DNA of 64,000 nt from Rhodococcoides kyotonense (GCF_900188125.1 NZ_FZOW01000007.1:248001-312000); one strand, 5' to 3'. Shown: positions 34,660 through 43,662, counted from the stretch's first letter. Numbers and translations: made by a program. Notes: generated by a model not told the origin, from the sequence alone.

Positions 34660-35780
34660 ACGAGCTCGAGCACGGCCGACGGATCTCTCTCGCTGCAGCG
34701 GCCGGTCTCGCCGCCGCGATGGGCGTCGGGAGGTTCGTCTTCACGCCGATCCTGCCGATCATGGTGGATTCGGCGGGCGTGAGTCCCAGCAGCGGCGCCG
34801 TCATCGCCACCGCGAACTATGCGGGCTACCTGCTGGGCGCAATCCTGCTGTCCGTTCGCCCGAGCCTCAACACGACCAACGCCTTCCGGATGTGGGCCGG
34901 AGTGCTGATCGTCAGCGAAGTAGCCATGGCCGCCGTCGACAACACCGCCATGTTCTCGTTTCTCCGATTCCTCGCAGGGCTTGCCAGTGCTGCAGTGTTT
35001 CTGGGCTGTGCCAGTACCGTTGCACAACACGCCAAGTCATCCCCCGGCATCACGTTCGGGGGAGTCGGCGCAGGTATCGCCGCGTCGGGCGTATTGACTC
35101 TCGTTGCTGCACCCCATCTTTCGTGGCAAGGCTTGTGGCTCTGCTCGGCACTGTTGACCGCCGTGGTGATCATCCCCGCGCTGACGCTGCGAATCCACGC
35201 CGAGTCTCGTTCGCACAGCGGCGAAAACACGTTGTCCCATCGCGATCGAACGATCTGGCGAGTCCTTCTGGTCACGTACTTACTCGAAGGCCTCGGGTAC
35301 ATCATCGTCGGAACGTTTCTCGTCGCCGCGGTCGGTGGCCATGGAAACTCGTCGGTGGGACCCGCGGTGTGGATAGTCGTCGGACTTGCCGCCGTCCCCG
35401 CAACCGTGTTGTGGCACGCCGTTGCCCGTCGTATCACGACGAGACGAGCACTGGTGGCTGCGTTTTCGTTGCAGACGGTCTCGGCGCTACTCCCTGCGCT
35501 GACGTCGAACTCTGCGGTTGCCGTCGTCTCCGCCGTGCTGTTCGGCGGCACTTTCATGGGCATCACGATGTTGACACTCAGTACCGCAGCGCAACTGCCC
35601 ATAGGCCGGACCGCAGCGACGCTGACGACTGTCTACGGAGTCGGGCAAGTTCTCGGGCCTCTCGTCGTCGCCCCGGCGCTCGGAAATTCCTACGCGGTCG
35701 CTTTCGTCGTCGCGACGGTCGTACTCGCCCTCGGCACGGTCGGTGCAATCGTCGCGGGCCGACTGCACGCCACACCCTGA
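34656..35780 (+). CDS. MFS transporter (YbfB/YjiJ-like), possible product exporter
   Basis: 374 aa from GTG 34656 overlapping the Fe-S gene stop. About 11-12 transmembrane helices with a MFS core: GVGRFVFTPILPIM in helix 1, a GYLLGAILLSVRP loop, and RFLAGLASAAVFLGCAS in helix 4. It resembles the YbfB/YjiJ branch. Position at the end of the peptide/oxygenase operon suggests export of the modified peptide or of a small molecule derived from it. Confidence 0.8.
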   Translation: MNELEHGRRISLAAAAGLAAAMGVGRFVFTPILPIMVDSAGVSPSSGAVIATANYAGYLLGAILLSVRPSLNTTNAFRMWAGVLIVSEVAMAAVDNTAMFSFLRFLAGLASAAVFLGCASTVAQHAKSSPGITFGGVGAGIAASGVLTLVAAPHLSWQGLWLCSALLTAVVIIPALTLRIHAESRSHSGENTLSHRDRTIWRVLLVTYLLEGLGYIIVGTFLVAAVGGHGNSSVGPAVWIVVGLAAVPATVLWHAVARRITTRRALVAAFSLQTVSALLPALTSNSAVAVVSAVLFGGTFMGITMLTLSTAAQLPIGRTAATLTTVYGVGQVLGPLVVAPALGNSYAVAFVVATVVLALGTVGAIVAGRLHATP

Positions 35781-35882
35781 CGCAAGGATTCAGCGCGGCC
35801 ATAAAGCTGGATCTGCATCACAGTAAAGAATTCCTATGCTCCGGGTCACACGTGCGTTACTGTATGTGCACAGAGAGCAACG

Positions 35883-35903
35883 GTGTTGCACACAGCGCAA
35901 CAC
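35883..35903. promoter_or_regulatory. Inverted repeat upstream of tctC, candidate IclR operator
   Basis: GTGTTGC-N7-GCAACAC, 7-base arms, lies about 20-40 bases before the TTG start at 35924 and just before the GGAGG ribosome binding site. It is well placed for an operator of the IclR regulator encoded inside the operon. Confidence 0.45.
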
Positions 35904-35923
35904 ATTCACTCGGAGGCAATTCT

Positions 35924-36913
35924 TTGAGCACTTCAACCAGACGTCCGATGCGCCTACTCATCGGCAGCGGGGCTGCAGCAGCGATCGTTGTCGGAACACT
36001 GACCGGCTGCGCCGATCGTTCCGGCGGAGGTTCCTCGGACGAGGACTTCCCCAGCGGGAACATCACCCTGCTCACACCGACCGCAGCCGGCGGAGCAACC
36101 GACCTCACCGCCCGCACGCTGGGCAAGCAGATGGAAGCCGATCTCGGCGTCAGCGTCATCGTCGAGAACCGACCCGGCGGTGCCGGATCCATTGGGATGC
36201 AGTACCTCGCCGACCAGGACCCGAACGGATACACCATCGGAGTTCTCCCGGTCGAGGTCAGCCTGCTCGGGCACCAGGGATACTCGATCGATCCCGCCGC
36301 ATACGACTTCCTCGGGCAAGTCAATTCTCAGCCGGGCACCATTGCCGTGCCGGCGAACAGCCCGTTCCAGACGCTCGACGACCTGCTCGCCGCGGCGAAG
36401 GCCGAGCCGGGCGGTGTCACCGTCTCCAACGCAGGCCCCGGGTCCATTTGGGAAGCAGGTGCGCTCGAACTCGGACGGGTGGCCGGCGTCGAGTTCACCG
36501 GCGTTCCATTCGACGGCGGTGCTCCCGCAGTGACCGCTGCGGTCGGATCGCAGGTCGACGCGGTAGTCGCCGGCATCGGCGAAACCGCACCAGCACATGC
36601 CGACGGACGTCTTCGCGTCCTGGCCGTCTTCACCGACGAGCCTGCACCTGCGCTTCCCGGAGTTCCGACAGCCACCGAGCTGGGTCAGGACGTCGTGATC
36701 GGCAGCTGGGCGGTGATCGCAGCTCCCGCAGGCCTCCCCGACGCAGTGGCCACGCGGCTGGAAGAGTCGATCGACATTGCCGCCGCCACAGACGAATACA
36801 TCGATCTGATCGAATCGGGCGGAAACCTCCCGCTCTATCGGTCGGCCGACGAGGCCACCGCGTTCGTGGGAACCGAGTCCGATCGATTCGGAGAGTTGGC
36901 GGCGCAGGAATGA
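35924..36913 (+). CDS. tctC: TctC-type tripartite tricarboxylate transporter binding lipoprotein
   Basis: 329 aa from TTG 35924 with GGAGG 8 bases upstream (an ATG at 35948 is an alternative). Signal peptide with lipobox LTGC at about residues 25-28, then a TctC/Bug fold: the ITLLTPTAAGGATDLTARTL opening, ENRPGGAGSIGMQYL, and VDAVVAGIGE. It should catch an acidic substrate outside the cell and pass it to TctBA. Together with tctBA (4-base overlaps) it forms a complete TTT importer. Confidence 0.88.
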   Translation: MSTSTRRPMRLLIGSGAAAAIVVGTLTGCADRSGGGSSDEDFPSGNITLLTPTAAGGATDLTARTLGKQMEADLGVSVIVENRPGGAGSIGMQYLADQDPNGYTIGVLPVEVSLLGHQGYSIDPAAYDFLGQVNSQPGTIAVPANSPFQTLDDLLAAAKAEPGGVTVSNAGPGSIWEAGALELGRVAGVEFTGVPFDGGAPAVTAAVGSQVDAVVAGIGETAPAHADGRLRVLAVFTDEPAPALPGVPTATELGQDVVIGSWAVIAAPAGLPDAVATRLEESIDIAAATDEYIDLIESGGNLPLYRSADEATAFVGTESDRFGELAAQE

Positions 36914-37419
36914 CCACTCAGGACATTCCCCTGAGCGCCGTCGGCACACCCGACCACGCCCAGGTCGACGACCGGCGCCCCAATCACAAGATGTACGAGG
37001 CCGCACTCGGTCTCGTCGTCGTTACCCTCGGCGCAGCTGTCTACTTCATGGCCGACGGAATCGACGTGGCCCGTGAAGGGCAGTCCTTCGGACCACGCTG
37101 GTGGCCCACAGCTCTCGCCATCTCGATGGTCGTCATCGGACTGATACTGATCGTCCAAGCCATTCTCAGCCGAATCACCTCCGACGAACCTCCCATCACG
37201 AAGTCGGGCGGATTTGCTCTGACAGCATCACTGGCGCTGATCGGCGCTTATGGATTCGCTTGGCAGTACTTCGATTTCAGAGCAGTCACCGTGGTTCTAC
37301 TCGCTGGACTCGTCACCATCGCCGGCGGCCGAGGACTCAAGGCACTTGTCCTGTTCCCGGTCGCCACCACACTGATCCTGTGGGCGATATTCGGCCTGTT
37401 GCTTCAGGTTCCGCTGTGA
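36910..37419 (+). CDS. tctB: TctB small membrane subunit of the tricarboxylate-type transporter
   Basis: 169 aa from ATG 36910, which overlaps the tctC stop. Four transmembrane helices follow a hydrophilic N-terminus; GPRWWPTALAISMVVIGL is the usual TctB FPR(x)W-like segment. It is the small subunit of the TTT importer, required with TctA. Confidence 0.85.
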   Translation: MTTQDIPLSAVGTPDHAQVDDRRPNHKMYEAALGLVVVTLGAAVYFMADGIDVAREGQSFGPRWWPTALAISMVVIGLILIVQAILSRITSDEPPITKSGGFALTASLALIGAYGFAWQYFDFRAVTVVLLAGLVTIAGGRGLKALVLFPVATTLILWAIFGLLLQVPL

Positions 37420-38921
37420 ACGCGGTGACCGAGGGCCTGAGCGCCCTCCTGGATCCGAGCATCGGTGTATGTCTGCTCGTCGGAGTTCTACTCGGCACGC
37501 TCGTCGGTGCGGTTCCTGGAATCACGGCGGCGATGGCAGTCGCGTTGGCCGCCGGTTTCACCCTGACGCTGGAGCCCCTCCAGGGCTTGGCGATTCTTCT
37601 GTCCATCTATGTCGCAGCGCAATTCGGTGATCGGGTCCCGTCGATCCTCATCAACACACCCGGCACGCCGGCCTCGATCGCGACGACGTTCGACGGATTC
37701 CCGATGGCCAAACAGGGCCGCGCCGGCATCGCGCTGACGAGTTCGGCGTTGGTCTCGGCAGTCGGATCCGTCGTCGGAATCTGTATCCTGATCTTCGCCG
37801 CCCAACCCATCGCAAGCGTCGCGCTGCAGTTCGGACCCGCCGAAATGTTCGCACTCGTCGTATTCGGAATGACGATGATGATCGGCGTCTCCGGTGGCCG
37901 CGTCGTCAAAGGATTGTTCGCTGGAATTCTCGGATTGCTCCTCGGCACGATCGGCCGCGACCCCATCACCGGCGACGGGCGTTTCACATTCGGCCTGAAC
38001 GAGCTGAGTTCCGGGATTCCGTTCATCGCAGCGATCGTCGGGTTGTTCGGCATCGCCGAAGTGTTCAACCAGATGATCAGCAAGCATCCGAATCTGATGC
38101 CAACGCCGATCACGCAGCTCGGAAAATGGTGGCCCAACAAGGCAGAACGTCGTGAGCTCGTCAAACCCGCACTCATCGGGTCCGGAGTCGGTGCTGTGGT
38201 CGGTGTCGTTCCCGCCGCGGGTGGCGACATCGCCGGCATCGTCTCGTGGGATCAGACGCGTCGGGCATCCAAGACCCCCGAGAAGTTCGGCAAGGGGTCC
38301 CTCGAAGGTCTGGCGGCTGCCGACACAGCGAGCACAGCGACCATGGGTGGCTCGCTCACCACAACCCTTGCCCTCGGAGTTCCCGGCGACGCGGTCATGG
38401 CAGTCATGATCGGTTCGATGGTCATCTGGGGCCTTCAGCCCGGCCCCGCTCTGTTCGTCGATTCACCGGATCTGGTCTACAGCCTCGCCGGAATCATGTT
38501 GCTCGCAACCTTCGTCGCCTTGGCGCTGGCCCTCGTCCGCATGCGTGGGGTCATCAAGCTCCTCGACCTTCCTCAGCAATATCTCTGGGCGGTCATCATC
38601 ACCTTCTGCATGGTCGGCACATATGCCGTGCAGAACAGCGCGTTCGACGTCGGCTTGATGCTCGTCTTCGGACTCCTCGGATTGTTGCTGCGCCGCACCG
38701 GTTTCCCGGCCGGACCACTCGTCCTCGGTCTCATTCTCGGGCCGCTCGCGGAAAGCAATATCCGACGCGCATTCCTGATCGACGGCGCAGCCAGTATCTA
38801 CACCAGCGCGATCGCAGTGGGGCTTCTCGTGCTCAGCGCACTCGCAGTGCTCGGCCCGTACATCCGCACAGGACTGAAGAAGGGCCTACGTCGTGGCACC
38901 AGGGAGCGGATCGATGCCTGA
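37416..38921 (+). CDS. tctA: TctA large membrane subunit of the tricarboxylate-type transporter
   Basis: 501 aa from GTG 37416 overlapping tctB. About 11-12 transmembrane helices and strong TctA signatures: GTLVGAVPGITAAMAVALAA near the N-terminus, INTPGTPASIATTFDGFPMA, and LTTTLALGVPGDAVMAVMIG. It carries the substrate across the membrane, probably driven by the proton or sodium gradient. It overlaps the following sugar-acid kinase gene by 8 bases. Confidence 0.92.
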   Translation: MNAVTEGLSALLDPSIGVCLLVGVLLGTLVGAVPGITAAMAVALAAGFTLTLEPLQGLAILLSIYVAAQFGDRVPSILINTPGTPASIATTFDGFPMAKQGRAGIALTSSALVSAVGSVVGICILIFAAQPIASVALQFGPAEMFALVVFGMTMMIGVSGGRVVKGLFAGILGLLLGTIGRDPITGDGRFTFGLNELSSGIPFIAAIVGLFGIAEVFNQMISKHPNLMPTPITQLGKWWPNKAERRELVKPALIGSGVGAVVGVVPAAGGDIAGIVSWDQTRRASKTPEKFGKGSLEGLAAADTASTATMGGSLTTTLALGVPGDAVMAVMIGSMVIWGLQPGPALFVDSPDLVYSLAGIMLLATFVALALALVRMRGVIKLLDLPQQYLWAVIITFCMVGTYAVQNSAFDVGLMLVFGLLGLLLRRTGFPAGPLVLGLILGPLAESNIRRAFLIDGAASIYTSAIAVGLLVLSALAVLGPYIRTGLKKGLRRGTRERIDA

Positions 38922-39825
38922 GATTCTGTGCATCGGCGAGACCATGACCCTCGTCGCACCTGTCGATGCGACCCCGCTGGCGACCGCAGACCTGTTCGGG
39001 CTGCACATGGGCGGAGCCGAATCGACTGTAGCTCTGTACCTGGTGGAACAAGGCCACAGCGTCGCCTGGGCGAGTTACGTGGGAGCCGACCCCCTGGGCG
39101 ATCGCATCGTCGGCGAAATCGCCGCACACGGCGTCGACACGTCATATGTCCGAAAACTCGAGGACGCACCTACCGGTGTGTATTTCAAGGACCCCGACGA
39201 CGGCGCCACGACGGTCCACTACTACCGGCGGAACTCCGCTGCGTCGCGAATGTCGCCCGACATGCTCGACGGACTGCCATTGCGCGAAGTGTCCATCGTG
39301 CACGTCTCGGGCATCAACGCAGGACTGTCGGAGACGTGTGCCGCGATGATGGAGTCGCTGTTCGACCTGTGCGCTGGTTCGCCGACATCGATTTCGTTCG
39401 ACGTGAACTACCGGCCCGGGGTCTGGGGAGTCGAGCGCGCCGCCCCTGTGTTGCTCGATCTGGCGCGACGGGCGGACATCGTGTTCGTCGGCAGGGACGA
39501 GGCTGCCGACCTGTGGGGCACGACCGATGCCGACTCGATCGCGGCGTTGATCGATTCTTCTTCACGAGCACGCACGCTCGTGGTCAAGGACAGCGATGTC
39601 GGCGCCACGGAGTTCACCGAATCCGAAACGGTCTTCGTCCCTGCTCACGACGTCGAGGTCGTCGAGGTCGTCGGAGCCGGTGACGCCTTCGCTGCTGGAT
39701 ACTTGTCCGGGTTGTCGAACGGCAAGGATGCGCACGGACGCCTGTCGATGGGGCACGATCTCGCCGCACGAGCGTTGTCGAGTACCAACGACTTCGTCCC
39801 GGCAACGACGGGCCTCGATGCCTGA
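38914..39825 (+). CDS. kdgK: PfkB family kinase, probable 2-keto-3-deoxygluconate kinase
   Basis: 303 aa from ATG 38914. PfkB signatures: GGAESTVALYLVEQGHSVAW near the N-terminus and VEVVGAGDAFAAGYLSGL with the catalytic Asp near the C-terminus. The FDVNYRPGVW segment and the KDPG aldolase encoded two genes later point to 2-keto-3-deoxygluconate as substrate, giving KDPG. Substrate assignment is by context. Confidence 0.82.
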   Translation: MPEILCIGETMTLVAPVDATPLATADLFGLHMGGAESTVALYLVEQGHSVAWASYVGADPLGDRIVGEIAAHGVDTSYVRKLEDAPTGVYFKDPDDGATTVHYYRRNSAASRMSPDMLDGLPLREVSIVHVSGINAGLSETCAAMMESLFDLCAGSPTSISFDVNYRPGVWGVERAAPVLLDLARRADIVFVGRDEAADLWGTTDADSIAALIDSSSRARTLVVKDSDVGATEFTESETVFVPAHDVEVVEVVGAGDAFAAGYLSGLSNGKDAHGRLSMGHDLAARALSSTNDFVPATTGLDA

Positions 39826-39857
39826 CCTGAACCGCCCCACTGTCGAAGGAGCACGCA

Positions 39858-40601
39858 ATGTCGCAGAGCGTGGAACGCGCTGTCGAGATTCTCGAGTTCG
39901 TGGCCGTACAGCCGCGCACTCAGAGTGAGGTCGCCGCCCACCTCGACGTACACCGATCCACCGCGCTTCGTGTGCTTCAAACCCTCACGGACTACGGATT
40001 GACCCGCAAACGGGCGGACGGTAAGTACAGCGTTGGATACCGGCTCGCCGGTCTCGCCAACGCGGCCCGTGAACAGTTCGATTTCGCCAATGTCGCCAGG
40101 CCGTACCTCGTCGGCTTGGGCGAACAGTGCTCGCACACCATTCATCTGGCAGCGCTCGAGGGCCGACGGATCATCTACGTCGACAAGATCGAGCAGCCGG
40201 GAATGATCAAACTGTTCTCGCAGATCGGCGCATCGGTGTGTTTGCACACCGCCGGGGTCAGCAAGGCGATCCTCGCGTTCCAGACACCGGACGTCGTCGA
40301 TTCCGTCATGGCGGCAGCCGATTTCGAGAAACATACGTCGACGACCATCACCTCTCGAAGCCGATTCGACGACGAACTGGCGGTCGTCGCCGAGCGGGGC
40401 TGGTCCGTGGACGACGCCGAATACGAGGACTACGTCAACTGTGTGGCAATGCCGGTGCGCGACGCGAGCAATCGCGTCGTGGCCGCGGTATCCGTCACTG
40501 CTCTCAAGGGCCGCGCCGATCTCGCGGCTCTGGAATTACTGCTGCCCGACTTGCGTGCAGTGACCGACAACGTATCGAAGGAGCTCGGATGGAGACCATG
40601 A
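39858..40601 (+). CDS. IclR family transcriptional regulator
   Basis: 247 aa with AAGGAG upstream. N-terminal winged helix (VERAVEILEFVAVQPRTQSE and RSTALRVLQTLTDYGL), C-terminal IclR effector domain (GRRIIYVDKIEQPGMIKLFS, VCLHTAGVSKAILAF). Encoded inside the operon between the kinase and aldolase genes; it likely senses a pathway keto acid and acts at the operon promoter. Confidence 0.9.
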   Translation: MSQSVERAVEILEFVAVQPRTQSEVAAHLDVHRSTALRVLQTLTDYGLTRKRADGKYSVGYRLAGLANAAREQFDFANVARPYLVGLGEQCSHTIHLAALEGRRIIYVDKIEQPGMIKLFSQIGASVCLHTAGVSKAILAFQTPDVVDSVMAAADFEKHTSTTITSRSRFDDELAVVAERGWSVDDAEYEDYVNCVAMPVRDASNRVVAAVSVTALKGRADLAALELLLPDLRAVTDNVSKELGWRP

Positions 40602-41200
40602 ATTCCTGGTTCGACCAGGCATTCTCCCCCGCGCCGGTCATGGCGATTCTGCGCGGATTCTCGCCCGCGCGAACCGTCGAACTCGCCCACCGCGGCTGGG
40701 ACGCCGGCATCACATGCATCGAAGTGCCCATTCAATCTCCTGCAGCCGTCGCCGCGCTGGTTGCCGTAGCAGATGCTGCCGCCGAGCGCGGCATGACAGT
40801 CGGCGCCGGGACGGTGGTGACTCCTGATCTCGTTGCGACTGCACACGATTCAGGTGCTGCATTCACCGTGGCCCCCGGATTCGATCCCGTCGTCGCGCAG
40901 GCGAGTATCGACGCGGGTATGCCGCATCTCCCCGGCGTCGCAACCGGAACCGACGTGCAGAGTGCGGCGGCATTCGGACTCGGCTGGGTCAAAGCGTTCC
41001 CCGCTTCGGTGCTCGGCGTGGAATGGTTCTCCGCCATGAGGGGCCCGTTTCCCACGATGAAGTTCGTTGCCACCGGCGGCATGAACGCCCGGAATGCCTC
41101 CGAATATCTCAGGGCAGGAGCCGATGTCGTCGCCGTTGGATCGGCGCTCGAGGACGAAGCCCAGATCGACCTTCTGACAGACCTTTTCGCATCTCGATAG
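40589..41200 (+). CDS. eda: 2-keto-3-deoxy-6-phosphogluconate aldolase
   Basis: 203 aa from ATG 40589, chosen because AAGGAG sits 6 bases upstream (ATG 40598 is an alternative); it overlaps the IclR gene by 13 bases. Class I aldolase with VMAILRGFSPAR, catalytic Glu in CIEVPIQS, GAGTVVTPDLV, and the Schiff-base Lys in GWVKAFPAS. It splits KDPG into pyruvate and glyceraldehyde-3-phosphate. Confidence 0.9.
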   Translation: METMNSWFDQAFSPAPVMAILRGFSPARTVELAHRGWDAGITCIEVPIQSPAAVAALVAVADAAAERGMTVGAGTVVTPDLVATAHDSGAAFTVAPGFDPVVAQASIDAGMPHLPGVATGTDVQSAAAFGLGWVKAFPASVLGVEWFSAMRGPFPTMKFVATGGMNARNASEYLRAGADVVAVGSALEDEAQIDLLTDLFASR

Positions 41201-41213
41201 GAGTATCACCCGA

Positions 41214-42266
41214 ATGCCTTCTCTTCTGAACGACGCCTACACCCCGGCGCCGGATCGCTACGACACGATGGACTACCGCCCCGTCGGCAAGTCCGGGTTG
41301 CTGCTGCCTGCAGTCTCACTCGGAATGTGGCACAACTTCGGCGACGACACCCCGATCCAGAAGCAGCGCGACATCGTTCGTGCCGCATTCGATCTCGGTA
41401 TCACACACTTCGATCTGGCAAACGGATACGGACCCCCGATGGGGTCCGCGGAGAAGAACGTGGGTCGAATCCTCGCAGAGGATTTCGCGAACCTACGCGA
41501 CGAGATCGTCGTATCGACGAAAGCCGGTTACGACTTCTTTCCCGGCCCGTACGGTCGCGGCGGCGGCGCCAAATATCTACTCGGCAGCCTCGAGCATTCC
41601 CTGACGAGTTTGCGTCTCGACTATGTCGACATCTTCTACAGCCACCGCTTCGACCCGAACACGCCACTCGAGGAGACTGCCCGCGCGCTCGATACCGCAG
41701 TTCGATCGGGCAAGGCTCGCTACGCTGGCATCTCGTCGTATTCTGCGGCTCGAACGGTCGAGATGGCAGGTCTTCTACGAGATCTCGGAACGCCGTTGGC
41801 GATTCATCAGCCGTCGTACTCTCTGTTGAATCGCTGGGTCGAGAACGGCGAGCCGTCCCTCCTGGACGTGTTGGCCGACGAGGGCGTCGGGTGCATCGCG
41901 TTCTCCGCACTGGCGCAAGGACTGTTGACCACCAAGTATCTGAACGGGGTCCCGGAAGGCTCGCGGGCGACACAAGGCAAGACACTGCGCGACGGCATGC
42001 TCTCGGACAAGAACCTGCATAACGTCGCCGCGTTGAACAAGATCGCCGAACGCCGCGGACAACCATTGGCGCAGATGGCACTTGCGTGGGTGTTGCGCAA
42101 TACGCAGATCTCCTCCGTCCTCGTCGGTGCATCACGGCCGAGCCAGCTGGCAGACAGTGTGCTTGCGCTGCAGAGTCCCGAGTTCACGACCGACGAGCTG
42201 GCCGAGATCGACCAATTCGCTGTCGACGGTGAACTGAACATCTGGCTCGCGTCCTCGACCGCATGA
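41214..42266 (+). CDS. Aldo/keto reductase (YghZ-like)
   Basis: 350 aa with AGGAG upstream. TIM-barrel AKR with catalytic Asp and Tyr in THFDLANGYGPPMGSAE, catalytic Lys in VVSTKAGYDFF and His in DIFYSHRFD. The sequence is close to the L-glyceraldehyde-3-phosphate reductase YghZ group. In this operon it may reduce an aldehyde or a keto sugar, or detoxify a by-product; not clear. Confidence 0.87.
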   Translation: MPSLLNDAYTPAPDRYDTMDYRPVGKSGLLLPAVSLGMWHNFGDDTPIQKQRDIVRAAFDLGITHFDLANGYGPPMGSAEKNVGRILAEDFANLRDEIVVSTKAGYDFFPGPYGRGGGAKYLLGSLEHSLTSLRLDYVDIFYSHRFDPNTPLEETARALDTAVRSGKARYAGISSYSAARTVEMAGLLRDLGTPLAIHQPSYSLLNRWVENGEPSLLDVLADEGVGCIAFSALAQGLLTTKYLNGVPEGSRATQGKTLRDGMLSDKNLHNVAALNKIAERRGQPLAQMALAWVLRNTQISSVLVGASRPSQLADSVLALQSPEFTTDELAEIDQFAVDGELNIWLASSTA

Positions 42267-42730
42267 GCACACCTGCACTCGACGCCGTCACCGCCGACGA
42301 GCAGGAGGTGCGGTTCGGCACATTCGACTACGACGATGCATGGACGCTCGGTTGCAGGATGCGTGAGGCGGCCGCGTCGCGCAGTCTTCCGCTCGTCATA
42401 GGGATCACGCACGGACATCAACGCGCCTTTCATACGGCGCTGCCCGGCGCGTACCCCGAGAACGATCATTGGCTGTCACGAAAGCTGGAGACAGCCAAGC
42501 GATACGGCCGAAGCTCGATGGGAGTACTGGAATTCTTTCTCGCGACGGGCCGGGATTTCGATACCCAGTCCCGCCTCCCAGCGGAGCACTTCGCCGCAGC
42601 CGGCGGTGTTGTGCCCATTCAGGTCAGAGGAGTCGGGATCGTGGGTTACGCCGGGGTGTCCGGCCTTCCGCACCGCGAGGATCACACCTTCGTCATGGAA
42701 CAGCTGCGAGCATTCGCCGCACAAGGCTGA
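42263..42730 (+). CDS. UPF0303 / HbpS-like heme-degrading domain protein
   Basis: 155 aa, start overlapping the AKR stop (ATGA). Matches UPF0303 (HbpS/GlcG-like fold), with LGCRMREAAASRSLPLVIGI, and C-terminal VRGVGIVGYAGVSGLPHREDH. Members occur often at the end of sugar-acid operons; the function there is unknown. It is the last gene of the operon, before a hairpin at 42747. Confidence 0.8.
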   Translation: MSTPALDAVTADEQEVRFGTFDYDDAWTLGCRMREAAASRSLPLVIGITHGHQRAFHTALPGAYPENDHWLSRKLETAKRYGRSSMGVLEFFLATGRDFDTQSRLPAEHFAAAGGVVPIQVRGVGIVGYAGVSGLPHREDHTFVMEQLRAFAAQG

Positions 42731-42746
42731 GATTCGACACGACTGT

Positions 42747-42771
42747 CGAGGGTGGACGGCACCCACCCTCG
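42747..42771 (+). terminator. Hairpin after the sugar-acid operon
   Basis: CGAGGGTGG-ACGGCAC-CCACCCTCG, 9-base perfect GC-rich stem with a 7-base loop, 16 bases after the stop codon. There is no U-tract, as usual for actinobacterial terminators. Confidence 0.6.
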
Positions 42772-42789
42772 GCAGGCACCATCGACTTC

Positions 42790-43194
42790 ATGCCCACGAT
42801 CGGTCGAATCCTGCTCGGCGCGTTTCTGCTGTTCGCGGGGTCGAGCCATCTGTTCTGGGCACGGGATACATTTCAGGCACAGGTGCCGACGTGGGTGCCG
42901 CTGGATGCGGATTTCGTGGTTCTGGCGTCGGGCATCGTGGAAATCGCTCTCGGTCTTTCCCTTCTCGTGCTTGCGCGCTACCGGGTGCTCGTGGGGTGGG
43001 TCGTCGCGGCGTTCTTCGTTGCTGTCTTCCCGGGGAACATCTCGCAATTCCTCACTCATTCGGACGCTTTCGGTCTCGACACCGATTCGTCACGAGCAAT
43101 TCGACTTCTGTTCCAGCCGCTGCTGATCGTATGGGCACTGTGGTGCACGGGCGCGTGGCGCTGGTGGCGGAACAGGCGCCGGGCAGAGGTGTAA
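42790..43194 (+). CDS. DoxX-like small membrane protein
   Basis: 134 aa from ATG 42790 with four transmembrane helices; the RILLGAFLLFAGSSHLFWAR first helix fits the DoxX/MauE-like family. No partner gene is nearby. Function is not assignable. Confidence 0.72.
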   Translation: MPTIGRILLGAFLLFAGSSHLFWARDTFQAQVPTWVPLDADFVVLASGIVEIALGLSLLVLARYRVLVGWVVAAFFVAVFPGNISQFLTHSDAFGLDTDSSRAIRLLFQPLLIVWALWCTGAWRWWRNRRRAEV

Positions 43195-43203
43195 CTTGCG
43201 ATC

Positions 43204-43617
43204 ATGACTACCTCGTGGCAAGACCCCACGGCAGTGAACCTGATGCTCGACGACCTCGAGACGTGGGCCGTGGTCGGACTCTCCGGCGATCCGAGCAAGA
43301 CCGCGTACTCCATCGCGGAACTGTTGCAGAAACGCGGCAAGCGGATCGTACCGATTCATCCCGACGCTCCGACCGTGCTCGGCGAGCAGGGCTACGCGTC
43401 ACTCGCCGATGTGCCCTTCCCGATCGACGTCGTCGACGTCTTCCGTCGTTCGGAGGCTGCCGGCCAGTTCGCCGACGAAGCAGTGGCTGCCGGGGCCAAG
43501 GCCGTGTGGTTCCAGTTGGGCGTCGTCGACGAGGCGGCGTTCGAACGCACTACCGCCGCGGGTGTCGCGATGGTGATGGACACGTGCCCGGCGATCGAGT
43601 GGCGTCGTAGACCGTAG
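43204..43617 (+). CDS. CoA-binding domain protein
   Basis: 137 aa. Rossmann-type CoA-binding fold (WAVVGLSGDPSKTAYSIAEL, then GKRIVPIHPDAP, and VVDVFRRSEAAGQFADEAV), as in YccU-like stand-alone proteins. It starts 10 bases after the DoxX-like gene. The biological role of this family is unclear. Confidence 0.85.
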   Translation: MTTSWQDPTAVNLMLDDLETWAVVGLSGDPSKTAYSIAELLQKRGKRIVPIHPDAPTVLGEQGYASLADVPFPIDVVDVFRRSEAAGQFADEAVAAGAKAVWFQLGVVDEAAFERTTAAGVAMVMDTCPAIEWRRRP

Positions 43618-43662
43618 GCTGAACCACGCAAACCGGACGTAAGACGCGAAAGGCGCCCCCTC

